Source: Alistipes sp.
Lineage (GTDB): Bacteria > Bacteroidota > Bacteroidia > Bacteroidales > Rikenellaceae
Assembly: GCA_017505725.1 (NCBI GenBank)
Contig: JAFVOR010000083.1
Span: forward strand, 1 to 64,000
Direction of reading: 5' to 3'
DNA: 64,000 nucleotides
The notes under the pieces are model-generated. The model worked only from the letters and a program-made list of their open reading frames with translations. It made no database searches and was not told the origin of the DNA. A program made the translations under genes and the position numbers. Below, piece after piece: positions 1 through 8,958 of the stretch; the stretch's first letter is position 1, and the number at the start of each line of letters is the position of its first letter.

Positions 1-264
1 GACAAGACGACCAACGAGATAATAGTCAAGATTGTAAACACAAGCGACAAAGCGCAGCGCATACTCCTAAATCTCAACGGTTTATCGAAAAAGCCACACG
101 AAGGAGTGCTGACAACATATCGTGCAGATGATATTGACGGAGAAAACTCTCTGGATAATCCAACCAAATATACGCCACAGAGTAGTGCTATCGTTATTGA
201 CTCTCCAAATTTCGAGGTGGAGATTGCAGCAAAATCGTTTGCAATGTATAAAATAGTGCGTTAA
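1..264 (+). CDS. C-terminal fragment of an alpha-L-arabinofuranosidase-like (GH51) protein
   Basis: Only the last 87 codons are in the window; the frame is open from base 1 and stops at TAA 262-264. The fragment is a short beta-rich domain with alternating hydrophobic residues, ending in a segment with S-F-A-M-Y-K-I. This resembles the C-terminal beta-sandwich of GH51 arabinofuranosidases, where a phrase like 'P.S..V' followed by 'L....P..S..V.....' closes the protein. The catalytic barrel lies upstream of the window, so the assignment is by resemblance of the tail only and other glycosidases with the same accessory fold are possible. Confidence 0.5.
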   Translation, partial: DKTTNEIIVKIVNTSDKAQRILLNLNGLSKKPHEGVLTTYRADDIDGENSLDNPTKYTPQSSAIVIDSPNFEVEIAAKSFAMYKIVR

Positions 265-307
265 TCCTTTCGGATGTCGTAATATTTAGAAATGTTTTGG
301 CGCAAGA

Positions 308-339
308 TTTGGATATATCAAAAATTCTGTTTAATTTTG
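308..339 (+). promoter_or_regulatory. promoter of the DksA-like gene
   Basis: TTTG at 308-311 and TAATTTTG at 332-339 are separated by 20 bases, matching the Bacteroidota sigma-70 consensus TTTG / TAnnTTTG. The start codon is at 373, and a strong purine-rich ribosome site (AGGAGGA, 361-367) precedes it, giving a leader of roughly 30 bases. Confidence 0.65.
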
Positions 340-372
340 ATAACTGAAAACTAAAACATAGGAGGACAAATT

Positions 373-756
373 ATGGCACAACAAGAGAAAACACGCTACA
401 GCGACGCCGAATTGGCCGAGTTCAAGGAGTTGATTATCAATAAGCTCGAGCAGGCGCGTCACGACTACGAGGAGTTGCGCTCCAGCATTAGCCGCGTAAC
501 AGGCAACGACACCGAGGATACATCGCCTACCTTCAAGGTATTGGAGGAGGGTGCAGCGACGCTCTCGAAGGAGGAGAGCGAGCGACTGGCTGTCCATCTG
601 TCGAAGTTTATCCGTAATCTCGAATTGGCACTTGTGCGTATCGAGCACAAGACCTATGGCATCTGCAAGACCACCGGAAAGCTCATTCCGCGTGAGCGCT
701 TGTTGCGTGTGCCACACGCTACCGAGACCATCGAGGCGAAGGAGTCGCGTCGATAA
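373..756 (+). CDS. TraR/DksA family protein with degenerate zinc finger
   Basis: A 127-residue protein of the DksA/TraR class. It has an N-terminal coiled-coil region (about residues 1-75, rich in E, L and R) and a C-terminal segment around residues 95-125 with Y-G-I-C and P-R-E-R-L and V-P-H-A-T, the landmarks of the DksA zinc-finger region. Only one of the four canonical zinc cysteines is left (the second is Thr, the last pair is T/E), so the finger probably folds without zinc, as in many Bacteroidota members. Such proteins act in the secondary channel of RNA polymerase, often with ppGpp; that role is inferred from family. It has its own promoter and is followed by a terminator, so it is monocistronic. 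AGGAGGA six bases upstream supports the start. Confidence 0.85.
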   Translation: MAQQEKTRYSDAELAEFKELIINKLEQARHDYEELRSSISRVTGNDTEDTSPTFKVLEEGAATLSKEESERLAVHLSKFIRNLELALVRIEHKTYGICKTTGKLIPRERLLRVPHATETIEAKESRR

Positions 757-809
757 ATCCGTTCATTGCCTCCTTTTTAGAGATAGACCTTAAATACTTC
801 ATAAAAGAG

Positions 810-837
810 AGGAACTGACCCGCAAGAGTCAGTTCCT
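810..837. terminator. bidirectional rho-independent terminator
   Basis: A perfect 10-bp inverted repeat (AGGAACTGAC / GTCAGTTCCT) with an 8-base loop lies between two convergent genes, and is flanked by T-rich sequence on both strands. Confidence 0.8.
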
Positions 838-860
838 TTCGTTTGGTCTATACACCGCAA

Positions 861-3320
861 CTACTTCGTAATCGAGAAGTCGCTCGAATCCATAATATTA
901 GTCTCGGTATACTCATTACCGAAGCGATCTGTAGCCACAACCTTAATCTTAGCATCCTTATTCTTCAATGAGTAGCGATAGAGGTGGTAGCATCCACTAT
1001 ATGAACCCGCACTGCTCGGATTGCGTCCCAAAGTACCAAGCAACAGACCTGTAACATAGTAGTCGTGGCTCGAAACAACACCATCGGCCGGACGACGAGG
1101 ATTTGCCAAGGTACCATCGCCCACAAGTGCGCTCAACGAAGGCTGTCCGTATGCAATCTTGGTCATATTACCCGAATAGACACCGTCCTCGTATACCTTA
1201 ATAGTCCATTTTGCATCGGCATTCCATACATTTGCCAAGAGGACATTTTCGTCAAAGTTGAAGCCATAGTAGCCCTTCACACCATAGGTGTCAGTGCCCG
1301 TTACTGCTGTACCATAGGCCCGATTACCACGATAAAGGCGCATCTGGCACGACTTGGTGTTCATACCATTGCTATAACCCATATAGTACCAATCGGTGAA
1401 GGTGTTGCCCTCGCCAATAAACACCTGATAGCCGTTAGGTGTGCCATCGCCCGCAATCTTTGCAGCCCACCAGCATCCACACAAGGCACAAGTGTTGTGC
1501 TCGAAGATCTTGTGGCCTGTACCCTCGACGCTATGCTCATAGTTACGCATAATGTGGCTATGACCCGAGAAGATGTGCGCCTCCTTGAACTGATCCATCA
1601 GCGCAAATGCCTCCTGAACATAGTTGCCCGTGCGATTGAGCAGCTGAATATGAACACACAGCACCACTACCTTATCCTTTGGAACAAGGGCCAAATCCTG
1701 CTTGAGCCACTCATACTGCGAACGAAGGAATCCGCACTGATACTTTGCAGCCGAAGTATTGACTGTGTAGACAATATCACGCATACCTACAATATGTACA
1801 TCGCCACGGTTGAACGAGTAGTTCACCGGTCCGTACATATCCTCAAACTCGCGCTGCGCCTTGAGCTCGAAGGTTGAGTTGCGCTCGTCTGCATAGATAG
1901 GCTGTGAGGCGTTATAGAAGGTGTTGTCGTGGTTACCCATAACCTGGAATATAGGCATACCGGCCTTATCGACGTGGAATCCGTCGCGCATATCGTCGCG
2001 GTATCCACCCGTATTGCTCGAGTCGCCATTCGAGATAATATCGCCCAAAGTGATGCCATAGCAAGGAATACCCTTTGCCTTGAGTTCGGCAGAGTGAGCC
2101 TTCAAGCCAGGCACAGCCTCCTTGTTGAAGCGGCTGAGCTTGCTCGAGCTCGACACCTGAGGGTCGCCAATAGCGAAGATTGCAAACTTCTTCTCCTTAC
2201 CACCCGGGAGAGGTGTGAGAGTAAAGTCGTACTGTGGAGTGTTGCTCGGATACTTCTTGAAGAAGCAAGGCTGACCATATTCGTTGATTGGCACCTCGTA
2301 TTCGGATGGAAGAGAGATGAATATATACCAGCAATCTCTCGAGACATCGAGCGAGTAGTAACCCTTCGCATCGGTTGCCACCACCGAGAATCCATCGCTT
2401 ACTGCAACGCCCTCGATAGGGTTGCCATTGGTATCTTTGACATAGCCAAATACCGTTGGATAGCGAATCTCCAGCTCGTCGGTCTCCACCTCAAACGGAG
2501 AGAGAGATGCAGTAGTACCTGCCCGATAGAGAATGCTCTTGAACTCACGAACGATGCCCGCCTTCAGCGTATCGCCATTCCAGTAGGAGGTCATCTTATC
2601 GCCATTACCATCGTAGAACTCCACTCGGCAATAGCCCACCTCAACAGCAGGCAACGCGATATATAGTACGCTATCTTCGCTTGTCGAGAGTGCAAAATTT
2701 GCTGGCAACGAATAGGTTACAACATTCGAACCGCCATTAGCAGTCAGCGAAGCCTTGTCGCAATCTACAGCAAACTCGCCCGCAATCTTTGCCCCCGAGG
2801 TGGCAGTCACCACCACCTTCTTGAGAGTTACACCCGACTTCGACGCCTTAACAGGGAGTCGTAGCACACCTGCGAGATGCTTCATCACGATAGGCTCGTT
2901 GCTACCTTTTATATACGCACACATAGGCGCGCACGCGAAGCTATCCTCTACATAGCTCTGCTCGGCAGGGAATACAACCACCGGATTCTCGGCAGTCGTA
3001 GTCGAGCAGTATGGATAGGTGACCTTGCAAGGATAGGTCAACGACGAGGCGAACGAGAATTGCGCCGTAGCCAGATCCTCTGCCTTAATCTCTGCTGCAG
3101 CCGACTCCATACCGTTGGCTGCAATCTTGTCGCCTTCGCTCCAATAGACCGGATAGGTCGTGCCGACCTTGTCGCCCAGATGGGTACGGGTCGGTACAAT
3201 AGATATCGTAAGCGAGTTCTGCGCACCCACCCCGACATTACTATCGGAGGTTAAGTCGGTCTGGCAACCGACAAAAAAGAGTATTAAGAGGGTTGTGAGA
3301 GATAATAAAAACTTTCTCAT
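861..3320 (-). CDS. calcineurin-like phosphoesterase lipoprotein with fimbrillin-like N-terminal module
   Basis: An 819-residue exported protein. Residues 1-19 are a lipoprotein signal ending F-V-G-C19. Residues about 30-275 form a beta-rich module (Y-P-V-Y-W-S-E-G-D, later A-G-I-V-R-E-F) that is also found in the lipoprotein at 52219-55326 and resembles fimbrillin/Mfa-type domains. A carboxypeptidase-regulatory-like segment follows (about 285-370), then a metallophosphoesterase domain with G-D-P-Q, L-G-D, G-N-H-D, a lone V-H, and G-H-S-H, the full metal-binding set. The last 170 residues match the C-terminal domain usual in Bacteroidales members of this family. The substrate is unknown; a surface or periplasmic phosphomonoesterase or phosphodiesterase is likely. 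It is the last gene of a four-gene phosphoesterase operon, 12 bases after its neighbour. Confidence 0.85.
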   Translation of the reverse strand: MRKFLLSLTTLLILFFVGCQTDLTSDSNVGVGAQNSLTISIVPTRTHLGDKVGTTYPVYWSEGDKIAANGMESAAAEIKAEDLATAQFSFASSLTYPCKVTYPYCSTTTAENPVVVFPAEQSYVEDSFACAPMCAYIKGSNEPIVMKHLAGVLRLPVKASKSGVTLKKVVVTATSGAKIAGEFAVDCDKASLTANGGSNVVTYSLPANFALSTSEDSVLYIALPAVEVGYCRVEFYDGNGDKMTSYWNGDTLKAGIVREFKSILYRAGTTASLSPFEVETDELEIRYPTVFGYVKDTNGNPIEGVAVSDGFSVVATDAKGYYSLDVSRDCWYIFISLPSEYEVPINEYGQPCFFKKYPSNTPQYDFTLTPLPGGKEKKFAIFAIGDPQVSSSSKLSRFNKEAVPGLKAHSAELKAKGIPCYGITLGDIISNGDSSNTGGYRDDMRDGFHVDKAGMPIFQVMGNHDNTFYNASQPIYADERNSTFELKAQREFEDMYGPVNYSFNRGDVHIVGMRDIVYTVNTSAAKYQCGFLRSQYEWLKQDLALVPKDKVVVLCVHIQLLNRTGNYVQEAFALMDQFKEAHIFSGHSHIMRNYEHSVEGTGHKIFEHNTCALCGCWWAAKIAGDGTPNGYQVFIGEGNTFTDWYYMGYSNGMNTKSCQMRLYRGNRAYGTAVTGTDTYGVKGYYGFNFDENVLLANVWNADAKWTIKVYEDGVYSGNMTKIAYGQPSLSALVGDGTLANPRRPADGVVSSHDYYVTGLLLGTLGRNPSSAGSYSGCYHLYRYSLKNKDAKIKVVATDRFGNEYTETNIMDSSDFSITK

Positions 3321-3332
3321 CTTGATATAAGG

Positions 3333-4271
3333 TTAGTTGTTTGTCAATTTCACTATTGCAGTCACAGGGCAGTGGTCCGAAGGGAAATACTCCTTGCCAT
3401 TGACCTTGTACTTATCGACCAAAACATCGTGACGGAGTACCTCGTACTTGAGCTTCGAGCCACGAATATAGATGTAGTCGAGAGTGTAGTCTTTTGGTGT
3501 CTGGCGCACCTCGGCCCCATTCATCGTACCCGAAATCTCCGACTTCGCAGCTGCGATATCGCGTGTGTCGGTGAAGTGTGTACGAATAATTTGGGTGTAA
3601 GGAGTACCGATTCGCGAGTTCATATCGCCCACGAAGATAACAACCTCGTCATCGAGGTTTGTCTGCTTCTCGCGCTCGATAATCAACTTCGCAGCCTTCT
3701 CATTGACCGACTTCATCAACGGACAGTGAGTCACCATAAAGATAAACTCGTGGCCCGTCTTCTTGTCCTTGACCCTTGCGCTCATCACAAAACGCCAATG
3801 TTTCACCCTCTCCTCCCAAGCCTTGCTCGGAGTGTCGGGTGTAGGCGAGAGCCAATACACCTGCTTGTCACTCACCTTGAAACGATCACTGCGCCATACC
3901 ATACCATTGGCGAGGTTGGTGTCCTCCGACTCGGGGATGGCGGGATTTGGTCGCTGAAACCACCACTTGTACTTGCCACCCTTCGCCTTCACAAGCGCCG
4001 GCAACTCCTCGCGCACGAGGTTGCCCCCCTCTTGTACACCAAAGATATCCCAATCGGCATCGACAATCATCTGGGCCACATTCTCGCGCGAATGCTCCCA
4101 CAGACGATCGGTAGGTGCGGTCTTATACTTATACACCATACTGTGGCGCTGCTTGTTGCCCCACACATTGTAGGTACCCACCTTAATCTCGGTCACGGCA
4201 CCCTGTTTGGGCTTGGCTGCAATAGTCAATACAGCAACAAGTGCTACTGCAATTAGCAAAAATCGTTTCAC
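3333..4271 (-). CDS. secreted endonuclease/exonuclease/phosphatase family protein (paralog 3)
   Basis: A 312-residue protein with an N-terminal signal peptide (residues 1-19, cleavage likely after A-A-K or A-A). It carries the EEP fold landmarks: G-T-Y-N-V-W near residue 32, G-V-Q-E with the metal-binding Glu, T-H-C-P, G-D-M-N-S-R, D-Y-I-Y and the terminal S-D-H-C-P-V. The start is GTG; no in-frame ATG gives an intact signal peptide. The substrate could be a sphingolipid, inositol phosphate, nucleotide or nucleic acid, and the sequence does not decide. It is more diverged than the two upstream paralogs, with which it is probably co-transcribed (26-base gap upstream, 12 bases downstream). Confidence 0.85.
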   Translation of the reverse strand: MKRFLLIAVALVAVLTIAAKPKQGAVTEIKVGTYNVWGNKQRHSMVYKYKTAPTDRLWEHSRENVAQMIVDADWDIFGVQEGGNLVREELPALVKAKGGKYKWWFQRPNPAIPESEDTNLANGMVWRSDRFKVSDKQVYWLSPTPDTPSKAWEERVKHWRFVMSARVKDKKTGHEFIFMVTHCPLMKSVNEKAAKLIIEREKQTNLDDEVVIFVGDMNSRIGTPYTQIIRTHFTDTRDIAAAKSEISGTMNGAEVRQTPKDYTLDYIYIRGSKLKYEVLRHDVLVDKYKVNGKEYFPSDHCPVTAIVKLTNN

Positions 4272-4297
4272 CGGTTATAGTTTTTTTTGCAGTAGGA

Positions 4298-5230
4298 CTA
4301 TTTGAGTGTAATCTCCGCAACAACCGGGTTGTGATCCGATGGGTAGAGCATCTGACCGTCAATCTTATACTTGTCGCGATTTACATAGTACTTCTTCACC
4401 TTTAACTCTCCCTTATCGGTCGAGTGAACATAGATGTGGTCGATACGACGATTCGATACGGTAAAGTTTCTATCGGAACCCTTCGACGAGTTGAATGTAC
4501 CGATTGTACCGCACTTCTCCTCAGCTACAAGGAAGCAATCCTCGAAGTGAGCGCACATAGCCTTGTGGAATGCCTGGTTAGGGCGAGCATTCATATCACC
4601 CAAGGCGATAGATGGAAGGCCGGCCTTGTTGTAGGTCTTATCGAACTCCACCAAGAGGCGACCGGCATTTGCGTTAGCCTCCTTCTTCAATGGGCCGTGA
4701 GTTGCAAGGAGGAAGAACTGCTTGCCTGTCTTCTTGTGGGTAACCACAGTTACCAACGATGCACGATAGTGACGCTTGCAGTCCCAACCCTTCGACATCT
4801 TCTCAGGTGTTGGCGAGAAGTAGTAGATATTCTGCTCCGAGAGCTTGAACTTACGCTTGTCGTAGAACACCGCATTACCCACTACATTCTTGTGTCCCTC
4901 AGGATAGGTGTTTACCCACCAGAGCTTATACTTCTTGCCACCAGCCTTCTTTACGAGCTTTGCCAAGTCGTCACGGCACACCGAAGTCACCTCCTGCATA
5001 CCGAGAATGTCGCAATCGAGCTTCACGATAAGCTCAGCAACAGCCTTCTTCGAGTTCTCCCAGTTGCGCGACTCAGTGGTTGCGCCCTTCTTAATCTGCC
5101 ACTGGCGAGCCGAGTGCGACCATACATTGTAAGTTCCAATCTTGAGGTTGAGCTCTGCATCCTTCTTTGGTTTTGCCTCAACTGCAAACATAGCCACCAA
5201 AGCAGCGGCCAAAAGTAAAATCTTCTTCAT
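4298..5230 (-). CDS. secreted endonuclease/exonuclease/phosphatase family protein (paralog 2)
   Basis: A 310-residue exported EEP-superfamily hydrolase. The ATG at 5230 is chosen because it begins directly with a signal peptide (M-K-K-I-L-L-L-A-A-A-L); a longer frame would need a TTG start and adds ten unlikely residues. Motifs: G-T-Y-N-V-W-S, G-M-Q-E-V, T-H-G-P, G-D-M-N-A-R-P, R-I-D-H-I-Y-V, S-D-H-N-P-V. It aligns almost without gaps with the upstream paralog at 5270-6202, so the two arose by tandem duplication. The gene sits in the middle of the phosphoesterase operon. Substrate unknown. Confidence 0.85.
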   Translation of the reverse strand: MKKILLLAAALVAMFAVEAKPKKDAELNLKIGTYNVWSHSARQWQIKKGATTESRNWENSKKAVAELIVKLDCDILGMQEVTSVCRDDLAKLVKKAGGKKYKLWWVNTYPEGHKNVVGNAVFYDKRKFKLSEQNIYYFSPTPEKMSKGWDCKRHYRASLVTVVTHKKTGKQFFLLATHGPLKKEANANAGRLLVEFDKTYNKAGLPSIALGDMNARPNQAFHKAMCAHFEDCFLVAEEKCGTIGTFNSSKGSDRNFTVSNRRIDHIYVHSTDKGELKVKKYYVNRDKYKIDGQMLYPSDHNPVVAEITLK

Positions 5231-5269
5231 AGTTTTATAGTTGTTTATTGAAATTTTCAAACCGAATCA

Positions 5270-6202
5270 CTACTTGAGTTTGAGGTCAACTACCACAGGG
5301 TTGTGGTCAGCTGGATAGTTCTTCTTGCCATCAACCTCATACTTGTCGCGATTGACCTTGTAGCTCTTCACGGCAATCTTACCCTTGTCGGTCGAGTGAA
5401 CATAGATGTGGTCGATACGACGATGTGGCAACGAGAAGTTCTTGTCGGTGCCCGATGCCGAGTTGAATGTGCCCACTGTACCGCACTTCTGCTCTGCCAC
5501 GAGGAAGCAATCCTCGAAGTGCTGAAGCATATTGGTGTGGAATCCGTCGCCAGGGCGTGCATTCATATCACCCACCACGATTGTAGGCAACTGCGCTGTA
5601 TTGTACTTCTTGTCGAACTCCACCAGGAGGCGACCTGCCTCAACCTTCGCCTGCTTGGCGAGAGGGCCGTGAGTAGCGATAAAGAAGAACTGCTTTCCTG
5701 TCTTCTTGTGGGTAACCACAGTGGTCAAAGCGGCACGATAGTAGCGCTTGCAGTCCCAACCCTTCGACATAACCTCGGGAGTTGGCGAGAAGTAGTAGAT
5801 ATTCTGCTCCGAAAGCTTGAACTTGCGCTTGTCGTAGAACACCGCATTGCCCACCTTACGACGATGGTTCTCGGGATAGGTGTTCACCCACCAGAGCTTA
5901 TACTTCTTGCCACCAGCCTTCTTCACAAGCTTTGCCAAATCGTCGCGGCACACATCCGAAACCTCCTGCATACCGATAAAGTCGCAGTCGAGCTTCACGA
6001 TAAGATCAGCCACAGCCTCGCGTGACTTCTCCCAGCTACGAGAGGCATCAGCCTTGCCCTTACGCACCAAACCGGCACGAGCATAGTGTGCCCACACATT
6101 GTAGGTTCCGATTCTCAGATCAAGTTCTACATCCGCCTTCGGCTTTGCATCCACCGCAAAAAAAGCTACGATAGCGGCAATCAAAAGTAGTATTCGTTTC
6201 AT
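5270..6202 (-). CDS. secreted endonuclease/exonuclease/phosphatase family protein (paralog 1)
   Basis: A 310-residue exported EEP-superfamily enzyme and the first gene of the operon. It has a signal peptide (residues 1-19), G-T-Y-N-V-W-A near residue 33, G-M-Q-E-V, T-H-G-P, G-D-M-N-A-R-P and R-I-D-H-I-Y-V. The last motif reads A-D-H-N-P-V where the neighbours have S-D-H; the catalytic Asp-His pair itself is intact. The whole protein is closely similar to the next gene downstream. A TATCTTTG promoter lies 33 bases upstream of the ATG. Confidence 0.85.
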   Translation of the reverse strand: MKRILLLIAAIVAFFAVDAKPKADVELDLRIGTYNVWAHYARAGLVRKGKADASRSWEKSREAVADLIVKLDCDFIGMQEVSDVCRDDLAKLVKKAGGKKYKLWWVNTYPENHRRKVGNAVFYDKRKFKLSEQNIYYFSPTPEVMSKGWDCKRYYRAALTTVVTHKKTGKQFFFIATHGPLAKQAKVEAGRLLVEFDKKYNTAQLPTIVVGDMNARPGDGFHTNMLQHFEDCFLVAEQKCGTVGTFNSASGTDKNFSLPHRRIDHIYVHSTDKGKIAVKSYKVNRDKYEVDGKKNYPADHNPVVVDLKLK

Positions 6203-6234
6203 TTAATCAGAGTTTTAGTGTTATTCTATCTTCG

Positions 6235-6266
6235 CAAAGATAACTCATTTTTTCGGGAGTTACAAC
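6235..6266 (-). promoter_or_regulatory. promoter of the four-gene phosphoesterase operon
   Basis: On the minus strand TATCTTTG (6242-6235) matches the TAnnTTTG element. An upstream GTTG (6266-6263) is 20 bases away, one mismatch from the TTTG element. Confidence 0.6.
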
Positions 6267-6303
6267 TATTTTGTCCTCATTTATTCACAAAGTGAATATT
6301 TTT

Positions 6304-6900
6304 TCAGAACAACTCGAGTTGATCGATCTCGTGATTGAAACTTTTTCGGTGGTATGGCGAAAGTCCGAACTCGCGCACAGCAAGACGATGTTCGCGTGTC
6401 GGATAGCCCTTATTCTTTGCCCATCCGTACATTGGATACTCCTCGGCAATACGCAACATATAGTCGTCACGGAAGGTCTTTGCAAGCACCGACGCTGCCG
6501 CAATATTGGCATATTTGCCATCGCCCTTCACAACACATTGGAAAGGGATTTCAAGCTTGGTATAGAAGCGGTTACCATCGATTGCAAGGAACTCGGGCTG
6601 TGGATTCAACTGCGTGACAGCCAAGGACATACCCTCAAACGATGCGTTCAGGATATTTATCTCATCGATGCGCTCTGCCGATATCTCCTGCACCGCCCAC
6701 GCCACCGCCTCGCGACAGATAATTTCGCGCAAGGCGTAACGATTCTTCTCGCTCATCTGCTTCGAGTCGTTGAGTAACGGATGGTGGAAATCGGGTGGCA
6801 GAATCACCGCCGCTGCAAAGACCGATCCCGCAAGGCAACCACGCCCCGCCTCGTCGCAACCCGCCTCCAAAAGTGACTGCTGAAAACTGTTTTCTAACAT
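6304..6900 (-). CDS. rnhB: ribonuclease HII
   Basis: A 198-residue ribonuclease HII that cuts the RNA strand of RNA-DNA hybrids and removes misincorporated ribonucleotides. The N-terminal D-E-A-G-R-G motif carries the first catalytic Asp-Glu; N-D-S-K-Q, A-I-D-G and S-V-L-A-K-T-x-R-D follow, supplying the remaining acidic residues. I place the start at the ATG at 6900 rather than a further upstream one, because family members begin about 15 residues before D-E-A-G-R-G. The next gene is divergent; the two start codons are 72 bases apart. Confidence 0.93.
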   Translation of the reverse strand: MLENSFQQSLLEAGCDEAGRGCLAGSVFAAAVILPPDFHHPLLNDSKQMSEKNRYALREIICREAVAWAVQEISAERIDEINILNASFEGMSLAVTQLNPQPEFLAIDGNRFYTKLEIPFQCVVKGDGKYANIAAASVLAKTFRDDYMLRIAEEYPMYGWAKNKGYPTREHRLAVREFGLSPYHRKSFNHEIDQLELF

Positions 6901-6934
6901 TTCATCTACGATTTGTTGCACAAAGTTACGATTT

Positions 6935-6968
6935 TTTGGTGGAAATTCGAGGGAAAAAAGTATCTTTG
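6935..6968 (+). promoter_or_regulatory. promoter abutting the ATG of the membrane protein gene
   Basis: TTTG at 6935-6938 and TATCTTTG at 6961-6968 are 22 bases apart. The ATG begins at 6973, only four bases after the -7 element, so transcription should begin at or within one or two bases of the start codon. Confidence 0.6.
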
Positions 6969-6972
6969 TGCT

Positions 6973-7926
6973 ATGCAACTGAACGCCATAACCAGAAAAT
7001 CCGCACTCCCGGCACTTCTGCTACTCGTAGTGATTGTTGTCGCCACGATGATTCGCTGTGCCCACGCCCCATTCGGAGTGGAGCTTGCGACCTCTCCATA
7101 CGGTGAAAGCGGAGCAACACTCTTTCTTGCGGCTCTACTCTTTCTCGCGGTCGGTGTCGTGATGGGCAAAACCACACCTCGCTCGGGGCTGGTCAATGGC
7201 TACTGCACTCTGGCTATTCCGCTCTACGGAGTGATTGCTTGCGGAATATTTGTCGCTCCAAGCACCCTCGTTGCGGCCTCCGCCTCGTTATGCTTTGCGC
7301 TGGCTATTAATCTGTTACTGATTAGCTTACATAGAGCCGACGACAAAGACTCCGTATTCTTTGCCGCCATTCTGTTGGGTTTGATGGTGCCACTCTATCC
7401 GCCCGCGATAGTCTTGGTGGGTGTCTTGCCAATCGCCATCCTCACGCTCGCTCTCTCTGCACGCCAGATAATACTGATGGTGGCGGGATACGCCCTGCCT
7501 CTCCTTGCCACATCCTACGTTTTCTGGTATATGGGCAACGGATTTTGGGATGCCGCAATCAACATTTTCGAACTTCTGCAGAGGAGTCATACCGCACCAA
7601 TCGACCACATACCATATCTCGCCATCGCAATCGTGGCGGCTGTGGCTGTTATTCTGATTTGGGGTGGCATTTACGCGGTGGCCCATCCCGACAAGATGTT
7701 CCGCCTGGCCCGTGTGCGTCGCTCGTTGCTCCTATTCGTATGGATTACGGTGCTGGCACTGACTATGCTCTTCATCCCGGCGTGCGACATCACCCTGATA
7801 GCCATCATCGCTGTGCCGCTCGCCACCCTGCTCACCTTTGCGTTGAACATACTGCCAAACAACCACTCGACAATAGCCTATTGGCTACTGCTACTCCTCT
7901 TTATCGTACATCTTTTCGTGGAATAG
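6973..7926 (+). CDS. polytopic inner-membrane protein of unknown function
   Basis: A 317-residue, very hydrophobic protein with about eight to nine predicted membrane spans spread over the whole length (for example residues 13-33, 50-66, 73-108, 115-135, 140-170, 200-220, 235-290, 300-315). I recognise no catalytic motif. The ATG at 6973 is preferred to an upstream TTG-type extension because the extension has no hydrophobic or conserved character and overlaps the promoter. It is divergent from rnhB and convergent with plsX (three bases between stops). Its position next to plsX may be fortuitous. Confidence 0.7.
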   Translation: MQLNAITRKSALPALLLLVVIVVATMIRCAHAPFGVELATSPYGESGATLFLAALLFLAVGVVMGKTTPRSGLVNGYCTLAIPLYGVIACGIFVAPSTLVAASASLCFALAINLLLISLHRADDKDSVFFAAILLGLMVPLYPPAIVLVGVLPIAILTLALSARQIILMVAGYALPLLATSYVFWYMGNGFWDAAINIFELLQRSHTAPIDHIPYLAIAIVAAVAVILIWGGIYAVAHPDKMFRLARVRRSLLLFVWITVLALTMLFIPACDITLIAIIAVPLATLLTFALNILPNNHSTIAYWLLLLLFIVHLFVE

Positions 7927-7929
7927 AGG

Positions 7930-8883
7930 CTATTTGAACGCCTCCTTGAGATTCTCGATCATACCACTTACAATGGCGTGCTCGGTCGAGAGAATCATAT
8001 TCTTGATAGCCTGCGGAGTCGATTTTCCGTGGCCAATAACTACGGGAGCATTGATACCCAGCACAGGCGTGCCACCGATATGCTCGTAGTTCATACCCTC
8101 CCAGAAACTATTAGGGGAGGATATCTTGGAGTTTATCGAGTAGAGTCCCTCCGCCAACTTAATCACCATATTGCCTACAAAGCCGTCGCAGACAACCACA
8201 TCGGCAACCTTCGAGGTAAAGATGCTCGATGCCTCAACATTGCCGACAAAGTTATATCTGCCACTCTCGTTGGCTCCACTCATAAGTTCGTAGGCAGCCT
8301 TCGCCTGAAGATTACCCTTGGTGGATTCGGCACCGATGTTTAACAACGCTACACGAGGAGACTCGACACCTAGCACCGACGAGGCGTAGACAGAACCTAT
8401 AAGTGCGTACTGCTCGAGCACATCGGGCTTGCAATCTACATTCAAACCCACATCGAGAATAAGCACCGGCTTGCCACTCACCGTTGGTATGGCGATAGCG
8501 ATGGTTGGACGGATAACTCCATTCACAACCCTCACAACCTGTGTCGAGCCGACCATCATTGCGCCGGTCGAGCCCGCACTTGCAAAGCCATCGATAGCAC
8601 CCTCGGCAAGGTGGCGGAAACCCACCACAATCGAGGAGTCGCTCTTCTTCTGAAATGCGCGAACAGGATGGTCGCCCATATCGATGGTCTGCGAGGTGGC
8701 GACAATATCGAATCGCTCGGCATCGCAACCCTCCTCGGCAAGCAACGCACGAATGCGTGACTCGTCGCCATAGAGCACGACACGAGTATCGCTACCCACA
8801 GCGTCGAGTGCCATTACAGCACCCCTCACTGCAGCCTCGGGGGCAAAGTCACCACCCATTGCATCGAGTCCGATTCGTATCAT
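7930..8883 (-). CDS. plsX: phosphate acyltransferase PlsX
   Basis: A 317-residue phosphate:acyl-[acyl carrier protein] acyltransferase. It makes acyl-phosphate for PlsY in the first committed step of phosphatidic acid synthesis. The N-terminal G-L-D-A-M-G-G-D-F-A-P motif is diagnostic, followed by S-T-G-A-M-M and a late V-C-D-G-F-V-G-N. It ends the yceD-rpmF-plsX cluster found in most bacteria, but is separated from rpmF by a hairpin with a T-run, so its expression may be attenuated relative to rpmF. Confidence 0.95.
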   Translation of the reverse strand: MIRIGLDAMGGDFAPEAAVRGAVMALDAVGSDTRVVLYGDESRIRALLAEEGCDAERFDIVATSQTIDMGDHPVRAFQKKSDSSIVVGFRHLAEGAIDGFASAGSTGAMMVGSTQVVRVVNGVIRPTIAIAIPTVSGKPVLILDVGLNVDCKPDVLEQYALIGSVYASSVLGVESPRVALLNIGAESTKGNLQAKAAYELMSGANESGRYNFVGNVEASSIFTSKVADVVVCDGFVGNMVIKLAEGLYSINSKISSPNSFWEGMNYEHIGGTPVLGINAPVVIGHGKSTPQAIKNMILSTEHAIVSGMIENLKEAFK

Positions 8884-8920
8884 AGTTGAGCCTGTATCAA
8901 TTCGATAATGTCCGAAAATT

Positions 8921-8958
8921 CGAAAAAAGCCCGCTACCTTTTGAGGTTAGCAGGCTTT
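8921..8958 (-). terminator. intra-operon terminator or attenuator between rpmF and plsX
   Basis: On the minus strand a hairpin (AAAGCCTGCTAACC pairing with GGTAGCGGGCTTT, loop of about six) is followed directly by six T. It lies 22 bases after the rpmF stop and 38 bases before the plsX start. I see no TAnnTTTG promoter between it and plsX. Confidence 0.75.
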
